Source: Verrucomicrobiota bacterium
Lineage (GTDB): Bacteria > Verrucomicrobiota > Verrucomicrobiia > Chthoniobacterales > Terrimicrobiaceae
Assembly: GCA_017305195.1 (NCBI GenBank)
Contig: JAFKMU010000046.1
Location: 62,001 to 126,000 of the forward strand
Direction: 5' to 3'
DNA length: 64,000 nt
Shown: one piece after another, positions 35,465-44,769 of the stretch
How the letters are laid out: each line of letters starts with the position of its first letter
Numbering within the stretch: position 1 is the first letter of the stretch
Program-made: the position numbers and the translations under genes
Notes under the pieces: model-generated
Database searches by the model: none
What the model was told of the DNA's origin: nothing
Seen by the model: only the letters and a program-made list of their open reading frames with translations

Positions 35465-36999
35465 GGATGGGTGACGGGTTGGCGGGGGCAAAATCTTTGA
35501 CGGAGCCATTGCAGGGCGGCGTAGTCGGGCCGGAAATACGTGAACCATTTCGGATAGGTCCCATCCGGCAGAATTGGCGGAACCAGCCGCTTGCGGAACG
35601 GCTTTTCACAATGGCGGATAATGGCGGTGAACTTCGGGAGCTTGCGTAACTGATATGCCTCGAAGAACGGTTTGATTTTTCGCTGGTAGTTGTAGGACCG
35701 CTTACCAGCGGCCCATCCCCACGATTTTTCCACGACTTCACGCTCACCGATGTTTTTCGAGGCAATGACGGCCGAATCCTGATTCGCCACCGTGAAGATG
35801 AGTTCATTGCTGAGATTCAGCATGAGAACATCCGCGTATCGTTTATCGAGCGCGCCGTGAATGGACGTGTAGGCTTGCGTGGCAAGCACGATGGTTGCGC
35901 GGGCCTCGCGGATGACACCCGCCGCCCTATGGTCCGCGAATGCGGATTCCGCGCCGGTGATGATCTCCTGTCCCTCGTCAGCAAAAAGAATAAGAAGATT
36001 ATCCCTCTCCCGTTCCTCGGCGGATTTGTCGAACCGGCTCAAGGCGTGGAAATAATACGAGAGCTTCAAAATGGTATTGATATACAGCCGTTCGCTCTGA
36101 AATTTCTGCGGCATCGCGAGACAGACGATTTTCCCCGTGTCGATCTCGGAGACGGAAAACGTCGGCTCGTTCGCACAAAAAACTTCCGCAATCTCCGGGT
36201 TCAGAAAAAAATCCAGATAGGTGCTGATCGTGCCCTGGACGCCGCCAAGTTGTTCCGGCGGCTGGTCAAGGTAGCTGCGAAAGGCGGTGACAAGCTCGTG
36301 AGAGTGTTGGTCGCCCTTGTTCATCAGCGTTTCAATCGCGGCATTGGAATCTTCCTCGACCAAAAGGAGCCGATGAATGTTCGGTATGGTCGTGTAAGCC
36401 TCCATGTGTCGGAGGATTTCAAAGGCGGTCTGGATTGCGAGCTGGGCCTTGGTGGGGAAAAATGGATTGCCGCCTCGTCCGCCCGTCAATGACACGGCGG
36501 TATCCACGATGACTTTCGCATAGGTCGAGGCGGGAACATCGGGATTGGCGGTAATGTTGATCGTGTGCGGAGGGCGCCAAAGCATGTCCTCCCCCGGTGG
36601 GCGCGTTTGCAGCAAAATAAGATCGCCGTTGCGCCCAAAATGCGCGGCCATCCGCACGAGTATTTCCCAATACAACCCTTTTTGATCGAGGCAGATTCCG
36701 CCCCAATTTTTTACGTTCTGGAAAATCTGAAACGTAATGGCATTGATCGCGGATTGCGTTTTCCCGCTTCCGGTTCTCCCGGTGATGAGCCATCCGCGGA
36801 CGAAATCCTCCATCGTCCATGACAGGCCGCCGAGCCGGAGAACGATCTTGCCGGAATTGTCCGCCGCGAATAGCGTCCACACGGCGAACGTCGCGCACAG
36901 GCCGATAACGACAGATGAAAACGGCGGCGCGAGATAGAAATATCCGGCCAGCGCCCCGGTCGCACACAAAGCGTAGAGAATCGAATCAAGGACACTCAT
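35461..36999 (-). CDS. VirD4/TraG-type coupling protein
   Basis: Links the relaxosome to the secretion channel, 512 aa. Two N-terminal membrane helices (about 7-22 and 29-46), Walker A TGRTGSGKT (about 73-81), Walker B LLILFADEGQE. It is shorter than VirD4. Its genes lie far from the channel genes, next to the relaxase, in a separate transfer operon. Confidence 0.87.
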   Translation of the reverse strand: MSVLDSILYALCATGALAGYFYLAPPFSSVVIGLCATFAVWTLFAADNSGKIVLRLGGLSWTMEDFVRGWLITGRTGSGKTQSAINAITFQIFQNVKNWGGICLDQKGLYWEILVRMAAHFGRNGDLILLQTRPPGEDMLWRPPHTINITANPDVPASTYAKVIVDTAVSLTGGRGGNPFFPTKAQLAIQTAFEILRHMEAYTTIPNIHRLLLVEEDSNAAIETLMNKGDQHSHELVTAFRSYLDQPPEQLGGVQGTISTYLDFFLNPEIAEVFCANEPTFSVSEIDTGKIVCLAMPQKFQSERLYINTILKLSYYFHALSRFDKSAEERERDNLLILFADEGQEIITGAESAFADHRAAGVIREARATIVLATQAYTSIHGALDKRYADVLMLNLSNELIFTVANQDSAVIASKNIGEREVVEKSWGWAAGKRSYNYQRKIKPFFEAYQLRKLPKFTAIIRHCEKPFRKRLVPPILPDGTYPKWFTYFRPDYAALQWLRQRFCPRQPVTHP

Positions 37000-37237
37000 C
37001 GGTGGGCTTGGGATGAAGTTTGGAAATCAGGAAATCGAACAAGCGGCGCTCCGGGTCGGGGATGCTCTGCGTGTAGGATTTGAAGTTGACGGTCGTCACG
37101 GCGGTTCCGTCCTCGAATTTCTGATGCGAAAAGCCGTCCACGTTCGCGGGTCTGAACGCGAAGTTCTCGCAGAGAACGAAGTCAGTGTTGTTGGCGTGGC
37201 GAGTGATGGGCGAGTGTTGGGGTGCTTCGATGGCCAT
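36986..37237 (-). CDS. Small protein between relaxase and coupling protein
   Basis: 83 aa from the ATG at 37237. It overlaps the relaxase end by 56 bp and the coupling-protein start by 14 bp, which argues for genuine translation within the operon. It contains NVDGFSHQKFEDGTAVTTVNFKSY and an acidic end. No family recognised. Confidence 0.6.
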   Translation of the reverse strand: MAIEAPQHSPITRHANNTDFVLCENFAFRPANVDGFSHQKFEDGTAVTTVNFKSYTQSIPDPERRLFDFLISKLHPKPTDECP

Positions 37238-38312
37238 AAGAGTTGAACCCGTGGGTTTTCGCGTAGCGTTTGTGCGCGGCGCAGTAGTCGCGTTTGATTT
37301 TGAAGAGGAGATTTTGCATTTCCCGCAGCGAGCGGCGGTCAACGGCGGCAGCGAGCTTTTCAACCGTCCGCGTGAGTTTTGGTTTTCGTCGGCCCCAAAG
37401 CCGCGAAACGAGATTTGCGTTCCGCTTCGCGGCGAGAAATTGCCGCTTGGCGACAATGGCCGATTCCAGATTGTGAATGCTTTGATATGATTGCTGGAGC
37501 CGGATTGCCTCGGCAGTCTGCGCGCTCCGCAAAGCCTGCATGTGGGCGGTCGTGAGCCGGGGAGCGAACACGAGCTTGTCGGAATCAATCTGCTTCGTCA
37601 GATGCTCTTGCAGTTTTTCCGGCGAGTCCAAAATCTGACTCCAACGATTGTTCTCCTGCTCGAAGCACTTTATCAAATAGGCCATTTGGTTTTTGTTTCC
37701 CGATGCAGCAGAGCTGGACATGCTGCATCCGACATACGCGCCTTTTGCGGTGCGCGGGCAGAGTGCGACGTGAACGTGAAGATTATCCGTGTCGTGGTGG
37801 AGGCCGTAGGCGTAGCCAATGGCATCGTGCGCGTGAAACCGCTCCGCAAATTTCCGCATCACCTTTTTCATGGTCGTCTGCAAAACGCGGTCGGGATTGA
37901 TACCGGATTGCACCAGCTTGTCGTGAAACGGCTGCGACATCGTGAAAATGAGCCGATGCTGAATGACCGGATTTTCCGACGATGAGGGGAATTTCCGAAG
38001 GTGATTGAACCACACTTCCGAAATCCGGCGTTTGCGCTCGGCATTGGTGAGCTGCGATGGTGCGGAACGCGAACCGTCCGGGTTCGCCAAGATCATGTGA
38101 TGGAGAAATCCGCCGGCGTGAACCTGCCCGTGCGTTTCCTTCGACGCATAATCGGCGAATTGTTTCAGCCGTTTGCCAACGCCAGAATTTTCCAAGCGTT
38201 CACCGTAGCGTTGCTGAATGGAACGCTTCCGCTCGGAATTTTCGTCGAGATATTCAAGATCGAGGCGGGAACGCCATGTCGTCTTGAACGGAAATATCAT
38301 TCCGTTTTTCAC
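37182..38312 (-). CDS. Relaxase (MobA/VirD2-like nickase)
   Basis: 376 aa, GTG start at 38312 overlapping the upstream accessory gene (GTGA); the ATG at 38300 is an alternative. The metal-binding histidine motif is HHDTDNLHVHVALCPRT (H172/H173, H179, H181). The nucleophilic Tyr is not certain: Y21, Y36 and Y55 are candidates. The C-terminal third is basic and helical. Initiates transfer by nicking oriT, presumably in the adjacent 38540-38770 region. Confidence 0.82.
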   Translation of the reverse strand: MKNGMIFPFKTTWRSRLDLEYLDENSERKRSIQQRYGERLENSGVGKRLKQFADYASKETHGQVHAGGFLHHMILANPDGSRSAPSQLTNAERKRRISEVWFNHLRKFPSSSENPVIQHRLIFTMSQPFHDKLVQSGINPDRVLQTTMKKVMRKFAERFHAHDAIGYAYGLHHDTDNLHVHVALCPRTAKGAYVGCSMSSSAASGNKNQMAYLIKCFEQENNRWSQILDSPEKLQEHLTKQIDSDKLVFAPRLTTAHMQALRSAQTAEAIRLQQSYQSIHNLESAIVAKRQFLAAKRNANLVSRLWGRRKPKLTRTVEKLAAAVDRRSLREMQNLLFKIKRDYCAAHKRYAKTHGFNSYGHRSTPTLAHHSPRQQH

Positions 38313-38539
38313 GAAACGGACTCCATGATTTCCATGAAATCATCGAGCTTGCGTTCGATGCGTTCGACCATGTGCGGGTCGATCTTGTCCTGCATGGACA
38401 CCGCATAGACCACGGCCTCGAATGTCTCGGCTTTCGTTTTGAAGCCAAGGGCTTCGTGCAGGGCGTTGAAGCGCAGTTGCGCTTGAATGGCAACATCGAG
38501 GTCAATACGGGCAGTTCCGGGTTTGGAGTTGCGGGGCAT
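38309..38539 (-). CDS. Small relaxosome accessory protein (MobC-like position)
   Basis: 76 aa from the ATG at 38539. The basic N-terminus PRNSKPGTARIDLDVAIQAQLRFNAL and short helices suggest a ribbon-helix-helix-type DNA-binding protein. It overlaps the relaxase gene by 4 bp. It would help the relaxase recognise oriT; this is inferred from size and position. Confidence 0.65.
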   Translation of the reverse strand: MPRNSKPGTARIDLDVAIQAQLRFNALHEALGFKTKAETFEAVVYAVSMQDKIDPHMVERIERKLDDFMEIMESVS

Positions 38540-38770
38540 TTTATTTAATGGGGTTAAGTATTTTGGGGTTTGGAGAGAAAATTGATTTTGTTTCGGAGCG
38601 TGCCTGACACGCGGAGAACCGGGATTTTTGCGCAGCAAAAAGCGCGATGTGATTTCCCCCGGGGAAATCACTTTGCTCCATTACATTTGGTCGGGGAGAA
38701 TGCCCTGTGAGGTCAGAGGATTCAGGGTGTCCAGGTGCGTGTGAAAGGTTGAACACGCGAGGCAGAACTG
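38540..38770. other. Candidate oriT region
   Basis: 231-bp non-coding stretch between the divergent accessory/relaxase operon and a plus-strand gene. It contains a perfect 23-bp palindrome at 38649-38671 (11-base arms GTGATTTCCCC/GGGGAAATCAC), a GCGTG-CCTGA-CACGC hairpin near 38603-38617 and a smaller GCGC hairpin near 38630-38645. Location and structure fit an origin of transfer; no known nic consensus is recognised. Confidence 0.5.
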
Positions 38771-39124
38771 GTGTCTCTCTCTGTTGTGCCGATCTCGTGG
38801 AAAATGCTGAAAGAGTCGAAGTTTGACCGGGATGCCTATCCGAATTGCGACCGTTTTGGAGCATGGCAAGCCGCTGTGGATGCGGCTGCTTATTCGCGCG
38901 GCAAACGGATGAAGCCGGATGGAAAGGGAGGTTTATGCGGGATTCACCTCTATGTCCGGTCAGAGGATGATGGGCGGAAGTTCTGGCTCTACGTGTTCTT
39001 CTTTCCGGGATCGGAAGTGTATGAGCAGGCGAAGGGATTGAAGGCCGGTGATCGTGTCCGGCTGGAAACGGCGCACGGTAAGGACGATCATGCGTTGGTA
39101 AAATTGCTGGAAAAGCAGAGGTAA
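38771..39124 (+). CDS. Hypothetical protein beside the oriT candidate
   Basis: 117 aa, GTG start at 38771 (an ATG at 38804 is possible). Balanced, protein-like composition with GLCGIHLYVRSEDDGRKFWLYVFFFPG and GDRVRLETAHGK, suggesting a beta-rich fold such as an OB-like domain. It is divergent from the relaxase operon. No family recognised. Confidence 0.6.
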   Translation: MSLSVVPISWKMLKESKFDRDAYPNCDRFGAWQAAVDAAAYSRGKRMKPDGKGGLCGIHLYVRSEDDGRKFWLYVFFFPGSEVYEQAKGLKAGDRVRLETAHGKDDHALVKLLEKQR

Positions 39125-39401
39125 AGCCGCCGATTCGTTGCGCCCGCAGCCGGGCCGAAGGAACGAGCGAGGAGGCAATGAATGGGCGGCCAAGGCGTGG
39201 TTCGTCGCGAAAGGTAAGCTGGTTGGATGGAGACGGTAGGCACGCGGGGCAAGCCTGCGCCGCCCCCGGTGCCGTCAGCGGCTCCAGCCAACGAGCGGAA
39301 CCAAAGCGCGAGTGCGCAGTTCGGCAAGGATCTCCTGCTGTCTCGCGGGTCGTTCCAGTCAGCTTCATGCTCTCGACCGTAGCCCGTAAAAGAGCCTTCC
39401 C
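39125..39401. other. Gene-free GC-rich stretch between helicase/methylase and hypothetical gene
   Basis: No convincing gene is seen. Open frames here are Arg/Pro/Ser-rich and lack family signatures. A minus-strand ATG at 39366-39368 lies 33 nt downstream of the palindrome at 39402. Short hairpins (for example GCGC-GAGT-GCGC) suggest structure. May hold an RNA or a decayed gene. Confidence 0.4.
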
Positions 39402-39419
39402 TGCCCCGAGTTCGGGGCA
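39402..39419 (-). repeat. Dispersed 18-bp hairpin palindrome, copy 2
   Basis: TGCCCCGAGTTCGGGGCA (plus strand), identical to copies at 8071 and 62216. It lies 3 bp past the helicase/methylase stop codon on the minus strand and 33 nt upstream of a minus-strand ATG (39368). Confidence 0.75.
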
Positions 39420-39422
39420 ACT

Positions 39423-42400
39423 CTAGCCAACTCCCTGTCCGTGGGATTGCCCAATCGGTCGCTTGAAAAGCTCCCTTTTTGGCGAAGCCGCCGGAGATTG
39501 GCTGCGGGGAATAGGTCCGCGTGGGGTCTGAATCCCGCTAGAAATCGCAGCGATTTCGAAAGTATTCGGCGATTCCTGCACCGATTGAACGGGCTGACTT
39601 GGGACTTCGGCCTGGCTGAGCTTTTCAGCCGCAACAAGGCCAATGGGCTGTTCCTCGTTGGACGACGTTTCGGCGTCAGGCTGCTCGTCCACTTGGGTGC
39701 TGGCCTGATTCTTCTCCAGATCCAAGGCGGCGACGATCTCCTGCTGGCGTTTCTCCGCCGCCTCCAGCTTTTCCAGATGCTCGAACGGCTGCTGGCTTTG
39801 CGCCTGCAACTCCTGAATACGGGTTTTGAGCCGTCCGGTATTTTCCACAGACTCGGCAAGCTGGGAGTCCATGTCACCAAGGGCGTGCTCCACCGAAGCG
39901 ATGGTGCCCTGCGGGCTTTCGCTGACCGTGGCCCTATAGGTGTTCTGGCCGTGGATGCGCAGTTCCACGCGGGATTCGAGTTGTTGGAGCGAAAGGGGAA
40001 ACCCGGCAATGGAACCGATCTGGCGTGTTTCCTGCATCGGCTTGAGGGAAGCCCCGATAAAAACCAACTGGCGGCCGGCCTCGACGCGCTCGTCGAAGTG
40101 CTGGCCGTCGATGGTCATGGAAAACGCATCGCCCTTTGTCGGCGTGCGGGTGGCGAGGTCTTGCCGGAGCCTGACGGCGAATTTTTCCTCACCCTTGAGC
40201 ATTTCTTCGGTCTGTTTGATCCGCAGCCGGATGGAGTATTGGCTGTCCTGATGCTGGCGTTGCAGCCGGTTGAGGCGGATTACTTCGGCGTCGATCTGAG
40301 CCTTTTCAATGACCATCGGATTGCCGGAAGCGATGGCCTTGACCTCGGCATAGCTGAGTGCGGTAGCGTCCACGTCCTCAGCCTTGCGCATGGTGGCGTC
40401 TCCGGTCATGACCTGAGAAATAAACCGGGCCTTGGTTTCCAAGGTCTGCCACATATAGGCGTCAAAGCTGCCCTCCGTGACATAGCGGAAGATGCTGACA
40501 AACTCGTTGGTGTTCCCTTGCCGAAGGATGCGGCCCTCCCGCTGTTCGATGTCGGAAGGACGCCACGGAGCATCCAGATGATGCAGGGCGATAAGGCGCT
40601 GCTGCACGTTGGTGCCTTCGCCCATTTTGAGCGTGCTTCCCAAAAGAACACGCACCTCGCCCTCGCGCACCGCCTTGAACAAGGCGGCTTTGTCAACGTC
40701 GGTGTCGTAATCTTGGACAAAGGCGATTTCCTTTTCCGGGATGCCTCGGGCCACCAACTTGGCCCGAATGTCGTCATAGACGGAAAATTCCCTCTGCCCC
40801 GGCTTCGGCGTGGAAAGGTCGCAAAAGACAAGTTGGGCGGATTTTCCCGGCGTGGAATCCAGCCAAATCCGATGAATCTTTTCGATGGCAAGATTCACCT
40901 TGGAGTCGGGAGCGTCCGGCCAGTCGGGTGACATCAAGCGCAGATCCAAAGCCGCCAATCGCCCCTCGGACGTGATCTTGAGCATATTGTCAATCTTGGG
41001 GTCGATGGAGCCGCCTTTGATTTTTTCGGCTCTCTTGACCAGTGTTGCGACGAACAACTTGAGAAGCCGATGACACGGTGCGCTGACCGTGATGGCGTGT
41101 CCGGTTTCCAGTTTGGGAATCGGCAATTTGAGCATGTCCGCCGTCTGCACGTCGGCGGTCTGGCGAAACTGCTGCATGAGTTCGGGCACGTTGACGAACC
41201 GGGCGAAGCGGTTTTGCAGACGATACCCGGCTCCGTCGGGACTGAGTTCCATCGCGGTAACGGTCTCCCCAAAAGTTCCCGCCCATGAGTCGAAATGCGT
41301 AAGACCGAGGCGGCGAAGCAAGGCCATTTGCAGGTAACGCTGCATGGTGAACATCTCGGCCATCGTGTTGGAAATGGGGGTTCCGGTGGCGAAGACTACT
41401 CCTCCACCGCCATTGCGTTGCTGGATGTGCCCGACTTTCAAAAATAGGTCGAATGCCCGCTCCGATGCCGTCTGCGGCAGACCGGAAACGCTGGTCATTT
41501 TCGTGACGTAGAACAGATTTTTGAACTTGTGGGCCTCGTCCACAAACAGGCGGTCCACGCCCAATTCCTCAAAGGTGAGGGTCTGGTCCTTCTTGTCTTC
41601 GGCGGAGAGGGCATCCAGCTTGAACTCCAGCCGTTTGCGCACGCGCTCCAGCTCCTTGACCAGTCTCGTCCCGCGTGACTCGGACTTTTGCTCGCGGATC
41701 GCGTCCTCGATTTCGTCGATCTGCGCCGTGATAAATTCCTCGCGGGCGCTGATGGAAAGCGGGATTCTTTCAAAGCTGGAATGGGTGACAATGACGGCAT
41801 CCCAATTCCCGGTGGCGATGCGGCTGAAGAGTTGGGCGCGGCGGTCCTTGGCAAAGTCGTCCTTGCCTGCGGCGAGGATGGTGGCGTTGGGGTAAAGCGT
41901 CAGCAACTCGGTCGAGAACTGCGTGAGCATGTGATTGGGCACGGCAAACATGGGTTTACGGGCCAGCCCGAGCCGCTTCATTTCGATGGCGGCGGCTACC
42001 ATTGTGTAGGTCTTGCCCGCGCCAACGGCATGGGCCAAAAGCGTATTTTTGCTTTGAATAATGCGCCAGACGGCATCTTTCTGGTGAGGGCGCAGCGCGA
42101 CCTGGCGGCTGCTGGCGGGTAGGGTCAAATGGCTGCCATTGAAAACGCGAAGCCGAACCGAATTAAATTGGTCGTTATACAGACGACAGAGTCGTTCCCG
42201 GCGCTCGTCATCCTCCCACAACCATACCTTGAACCGTTCTTTGATCTTTTCCTGCTTGTCGCGGGCGCCTTCGGTTTCGGTCGCGTTGATGATGCGGTTC
42301 AGGGTTACGGGGTCGGAATCATAAACGGTGGGCGTTTTGAGGTTCAGCGCATCCGCTATGAGGTCGATCGCGGAATACCGCGTCGTGCCCCATTCGGTCG

Positions 42401-44756
42401 TATTGGCAACCGAGCTTTTCGCCTCCGGGCTGGTATCAAAAAACCATGCGCCGACTTGGGGCGAGTGAGTAATCTCTACGGATTTGCCGCCAAGCAGCGA
42501 CGAAACAAAATCTTCCACGTCCGTATCCGGCACCCACGATGCGCCCAAGCGGGCTTCGATCTGCGAGGGCAGCAAGTCCTCGGGCTGCACGGCCTGCAAT
42601 GCCTCCACGTTCCCCTGAAACCGGGAATCGGTTTCCGCCGCCCGTCGCGCCGCCGTGAGCTTTTCGCGCACGTTCCCGGATAAATAGCTGTCTTCGGTCT
42701 CCCAACAGTTGGTTTCGGGATCGAGATAAATCAGCTCCTTGAGTTCCGGCATGAGGCCGGGGACATCTTTATCGAGCAAAGAGGCCATGTGTTCCAAGTC
42801 CACCGCACCGCGCTCGTTGAGGGCGACAACCAAGGCATCCTTGGCTGTCTCAGCTTTATAGACGGGCGCGGAGGAGTGGATGGTGCGTTCATGGAAAATG
42901 GCGGTCTTGGTCGCCCGCTTGGTGTCGTGCCGGTAGTTTTCCAGCGAGCACAGGAGCGGATAGTCCGGGTCGCTGCGGAAAGCGCGACGATTGGCAAGCG
43001 TGTTAATGGGGCCGAAGCGGGAGACAAACTGGTCGTATCGGAGATTGAGTTGCTCGCGGGCTTCCAAGATGGCGAGTTCGCCGCTCTCTTCGAGTTGGGT
43101 GCGAAGAACCTCGCGGGCGGCATTGCGAACATGAATCATTCCGCGAATCCGCCGCGTGGTTTCGGCGGGAAGGCCGCTGGAAAGAACCAGCGTGGTGCCT
43201 TTGCGCACCGCTATCTGCCCGTCGTGCAGAGTGAACGCGCCTTCTTTAACGCCTTCTGGAACGGGAATCTCCGGGGTATCGGTTTGGCTGACGGCCTCGC
43301 TCTCGGGTTGACGATAAATAGCGGCAGGCAAATGGGCGATAGCCTCCGACAAGGCGGTATCAAGCGAACGCTCATCGGGCACCAAGGCCGGTTCTCCCTC
43401 GGAATACATTTTACCTTCCTCGGCCATCTGGCCGCACATCATGGCGGGACGCTCGGCAAAGTAGCGATTGATGCGGAAGGCAACGCCATCGGTATTCTGA
43501 TGGGAGGCCAGTTCGCGCCAGTCATACCCACACGGCGATTCGCCTTCGTGCAGGCGTCGTAGGAAAATCATGTCGGTCGTGACTTCCGTATTGGCATTCT
43601 GCCTGAACGCGGTGTTGGGCAAACGAATGGCTCCCAAGAACTCCGCCCGTTCATGGAGGTATTCGCGCAGGCGGGCATCCTGCTTGTCCATCGTGCCCAT
43701 CGACGTGATGAAGGCCACCATCCCTCCGGGCCGCGCCTTTTGCAGAGCCTTGGCAAAGAAATAGTCGTGAATGAGGAAGTTGTGCCGGTTGAACTCCGGG
43801 TCAAACACCTTGTATTGGCCAAACGGGACGTTGGAGATAACGAGGTCAAAGCCATCGTTGGACAATTTGGACTGCTCGAAACCTTGCTGGCGGATGTTCG
43901 CGTCCGGATAGAGCAAACGGGCAATGCCCGCCGTGAGAGAGTCGATTTCGATGCCGGTCAGGGCGGACCGCTCGCGCATTATTTCCGGCATGAGGCCGAA
44001 GAAATGGCCGATGCCTGCGGATGGTTCGAGAACCCTGCCGTGGGTGAAGCCCAGCCGGTGCACCGCCTCATACATGGCGGAAACGACGGTGGGGGAAGTG
44101 TAGTGGGCGTTGAGGGTGGTGGCCTGCGCGGAGCGATATTCCTCCGGGGTGAGCAACTCACGGAGCCGGGGGCGTTCCGCTTGCCAATCCTTATCCTCGT
44201 GGGTGGCGAAAACCTGCGGCAGTCCGCCCCAGCCGACATACCGCACCAAGGTTTGCTGTTCCTCGGGCGTGGCTTCCCGCCGCTCGGCCTCTACAGCACG
44301 AAGAACCTCAATGGCGCGAAAATTGGCACGGCACTTTTCCTTGAGCGAGCCAGCCCCGAGATTGTCGCCGGGGCCGATGCGATAGCCGCCGGAGCGGGCT
44401 AGTTCTCGTCCTCGGGCGGCAGGAGAATGTATCTCTCCCGCACCACTTCCCAAGCCTGATCGCTGGCCTGCTGCTTGGTCAAACCACCCGCTTCCAGCTT
44501 GGTCTCCAACTCCATTAGTTCGTCGAGCGTCCGTTCCTGGGCTTCGTAAAGGGCTTCCTCCAGTTTGCCCGCTTCCTCCAGTCCCTGCACCATTTTGGGA
44601 CGGAACTCTCTCCAGTGACGTTCGGCCATCAGGCCGTAGGCGCTGATCGGAAATGTTTTCTTCGTTGCGTTCATGGTTTTGAAAAAAATCGAAGAAGCTG
44701 AGTTGCTCGGCCACTGATTCATCGGGGGCCTTCCCGTTACGTTTAATCACGGCCAT
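39423..44756 (-). CDS. Giant helicase/N6-adenine methylase-like plasmid protein
   Basis: 1777 aa. Low-complexity Gly/Ser/Arg segment about residues 30-120; methyltransferase-like domain about 190-420 (VLEPSAGIGHFFGLMP, DLVISNVPFGQY); SF2 helicase with Walker A AHAVGAGKT (about 907) and DEAH (VDEAHKFKN, about 1072); helicase-C motif DIEQREGRILRQGN (about 1412); coiled C-terminus. Such proteins are common on ICEs and large plasmids; possible roles include anti-restriction or DNA processing. The ATG at 44756 is needed because no start exists after the overlapping TnpV-like gene. Confidence 0.85.
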   Translation of the reverse strand: MAVIKRNGKAPDESVAEQLSFFDFFQNHERNEENISDQRLRPDGRTSLERVPSQNGAGTGGSGQTGGSPLRSPGTDARRTNGVGDQAGSGWFDQAAGQRSGLGSGAGEIHSPAARGRELARSGGYRIGPGDNLGAGSLKEKCRANFRAIEVLRAVEAERREATPEEQQTLVRYVGWGGLPQVFATHEDKDWQAERPRLRELLTPEEYRSAQATTLNAHYTSPTVVSAMYEAVHRLGFTHGRVLEPSAGIGHFFGLMPEIMRERSALTGIEIDSLTAGIARLLYPDANIRQQGFEQSKLSNDGFDLVISNVPFGQYKVFDPEFNRHNFLIHDYFFAKALQKARPGGMVAFITSMGTMDKQDARLREYLHERAEFLGAIRLPNTAFRQNANTEVTTDMIFLRRLHEGESPCGYDWRELASHQNTDGVAFRINRYFAERPAMMCGQMAEEGKMYSEGEPALVPDERSLDTALSEAIAHLPAAIYRQPESEAVSQTDTPEIPVPEGVKEGAFTLHDGQIAVRKGTTLVLSSGLPAETTRRIRGMIHVRNAAREVLRTQLEESGELAILEAREQLNLRYDQFVSRFGPINTLANRRAFRSDPDYPLLCSLENYRHDTKRATKTAIFHERTIHSSAPVYKAETAKDALVVALNERGAVDLEHMASLLDKDVPGLMPELKELIYLDPETNCWETEDSYLSGNVREKLTAARRAAETDSRFQGNVEALQAVQPEDLLPSQIEARLGASWVPDTDVEDFVSSLLGGKSVEITHSPQVGAWFFDTSPEAKSSVANTTEWGTTRYSAIDLIADALNLKTPTVYDSDPVTLNRIINATETEGARDKQEKIKERFKVWLWEDDERRERLCRLYNDQFNSVRLRVFNGSHLTLPASSRQVALRPHQKDAVWRIIQSKNTLLAHAVGAGKTYTMVAAAIEMKRLGLARKPMFAVPNHMLTQFSTELLTLYPNATILAAGKDDFAKDRRAQLFSRIATGNWDAVIVTHSSFERIPLSISAREEFITAQIDEIEDAIREQKSESRGTRLVKELERVRKRLEFKLDALSAEDKKDQTLTFEELGVDRLFVDEAHKFKNLFYVTKMTSVSGLPQTASERAFDLFLKVGHIQQRNGGGGVVFATGTPISNTMAEMFTMQRYLQMALLRRLGLTHFDSWAGTFGETVTAMELSPDGAGYRLQNRFARFVNVPELMQQFRQTADVQTADMLKLPIPKLETGHAITVSAPCHRLLKLFVATLVKRAEKIKGGSIDPKIDNMLKITSEGRLAALDLRLMSPDWPDAPDSKVNLAIEKIHRIWLDSTPGKSAQLVFCDLSTPKPGQREFSVYDDIRAKLVARGIPEKEIAFVQDYDTDVDKAALFKAVREGEVRVLLGSTLKMGEGTNVQQRLIALHHLDAPWRPSDIEQREGRILRQGNTNEFVSIFRYVTEGSFDAYMWQTLETKARFISQVMTGDATMRKAEDVDATALSYAEVKAIASGNPMVIEKAQIDAEVIRLNRLQRQHQDSQYSIRLRIKQTEEMLKGEEKFAVRLRQDLATRTPTKGDAFSMTIDGQHFDERVEAGRQLVFIGASLKPMQETRQIGSIAGFPLSLQQLESRVELRIHGQNTYRATVSESPQGTIASVEHALGDMDSQLAESVENTGRLKTRIQELQAQSQQPFEHLEKLEAAEKRQQEIVAALDLEKNQASTQVDEQPDAETSSNEEQPIGLVAAEKLSQAEVPSQPVQSVQESPNTFEIAAISSGIQTPRGPIPRSQSPAASPKRELFKRPIGQSHGQGVG
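44399..44674 (-). CDS. TnpV-like protein overprinted on the helicase/methylase gene
   Basis: 91 aa in another frame of the same strand, fully inside the first ~120 codons of the giant gene. SAYGLMAERHWREFRPKMVQGLEEAGKLEEALYEAQERTLDEL, then GLTKQQASDQAWEVVRERYI, follows the TnpV family pattern (YG-M, RP, GKL-x-L, Q-E, AW). The composition is protein-like, while the helicase frame here is a low-complexity linker. Function of TnpV proteins is unclear. Confidence 0.65.
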   Translation of the reverse strand: MNATKKTFPISAYGLMAERHWREFRPKMVQGLEEAGKLEEALYEAQERTLDELMELETKLEAGGLTKQQASDQAWEVVRERYILLPPEDEN

Positions 44757-44769
44757 TTTTGAGACCAGA

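Noticed and set aside
38541..39368. Minus-strand 275-codon open frame starting 33 nt after a palindrome
   Set aside because: Composition is Pro/Arg/Ser-rich without any recognisable motif. It runs antisense to a more protein-like plus-strand gene and through the oriT candidate. Kept only as a question in the findings.
39441..40931. Plus-strand 496-codon open frame opposite the helicase/methylase
   Set aside because: Antisense to clear helicase motifs; Arg/Gly/Leu composition without motifs.
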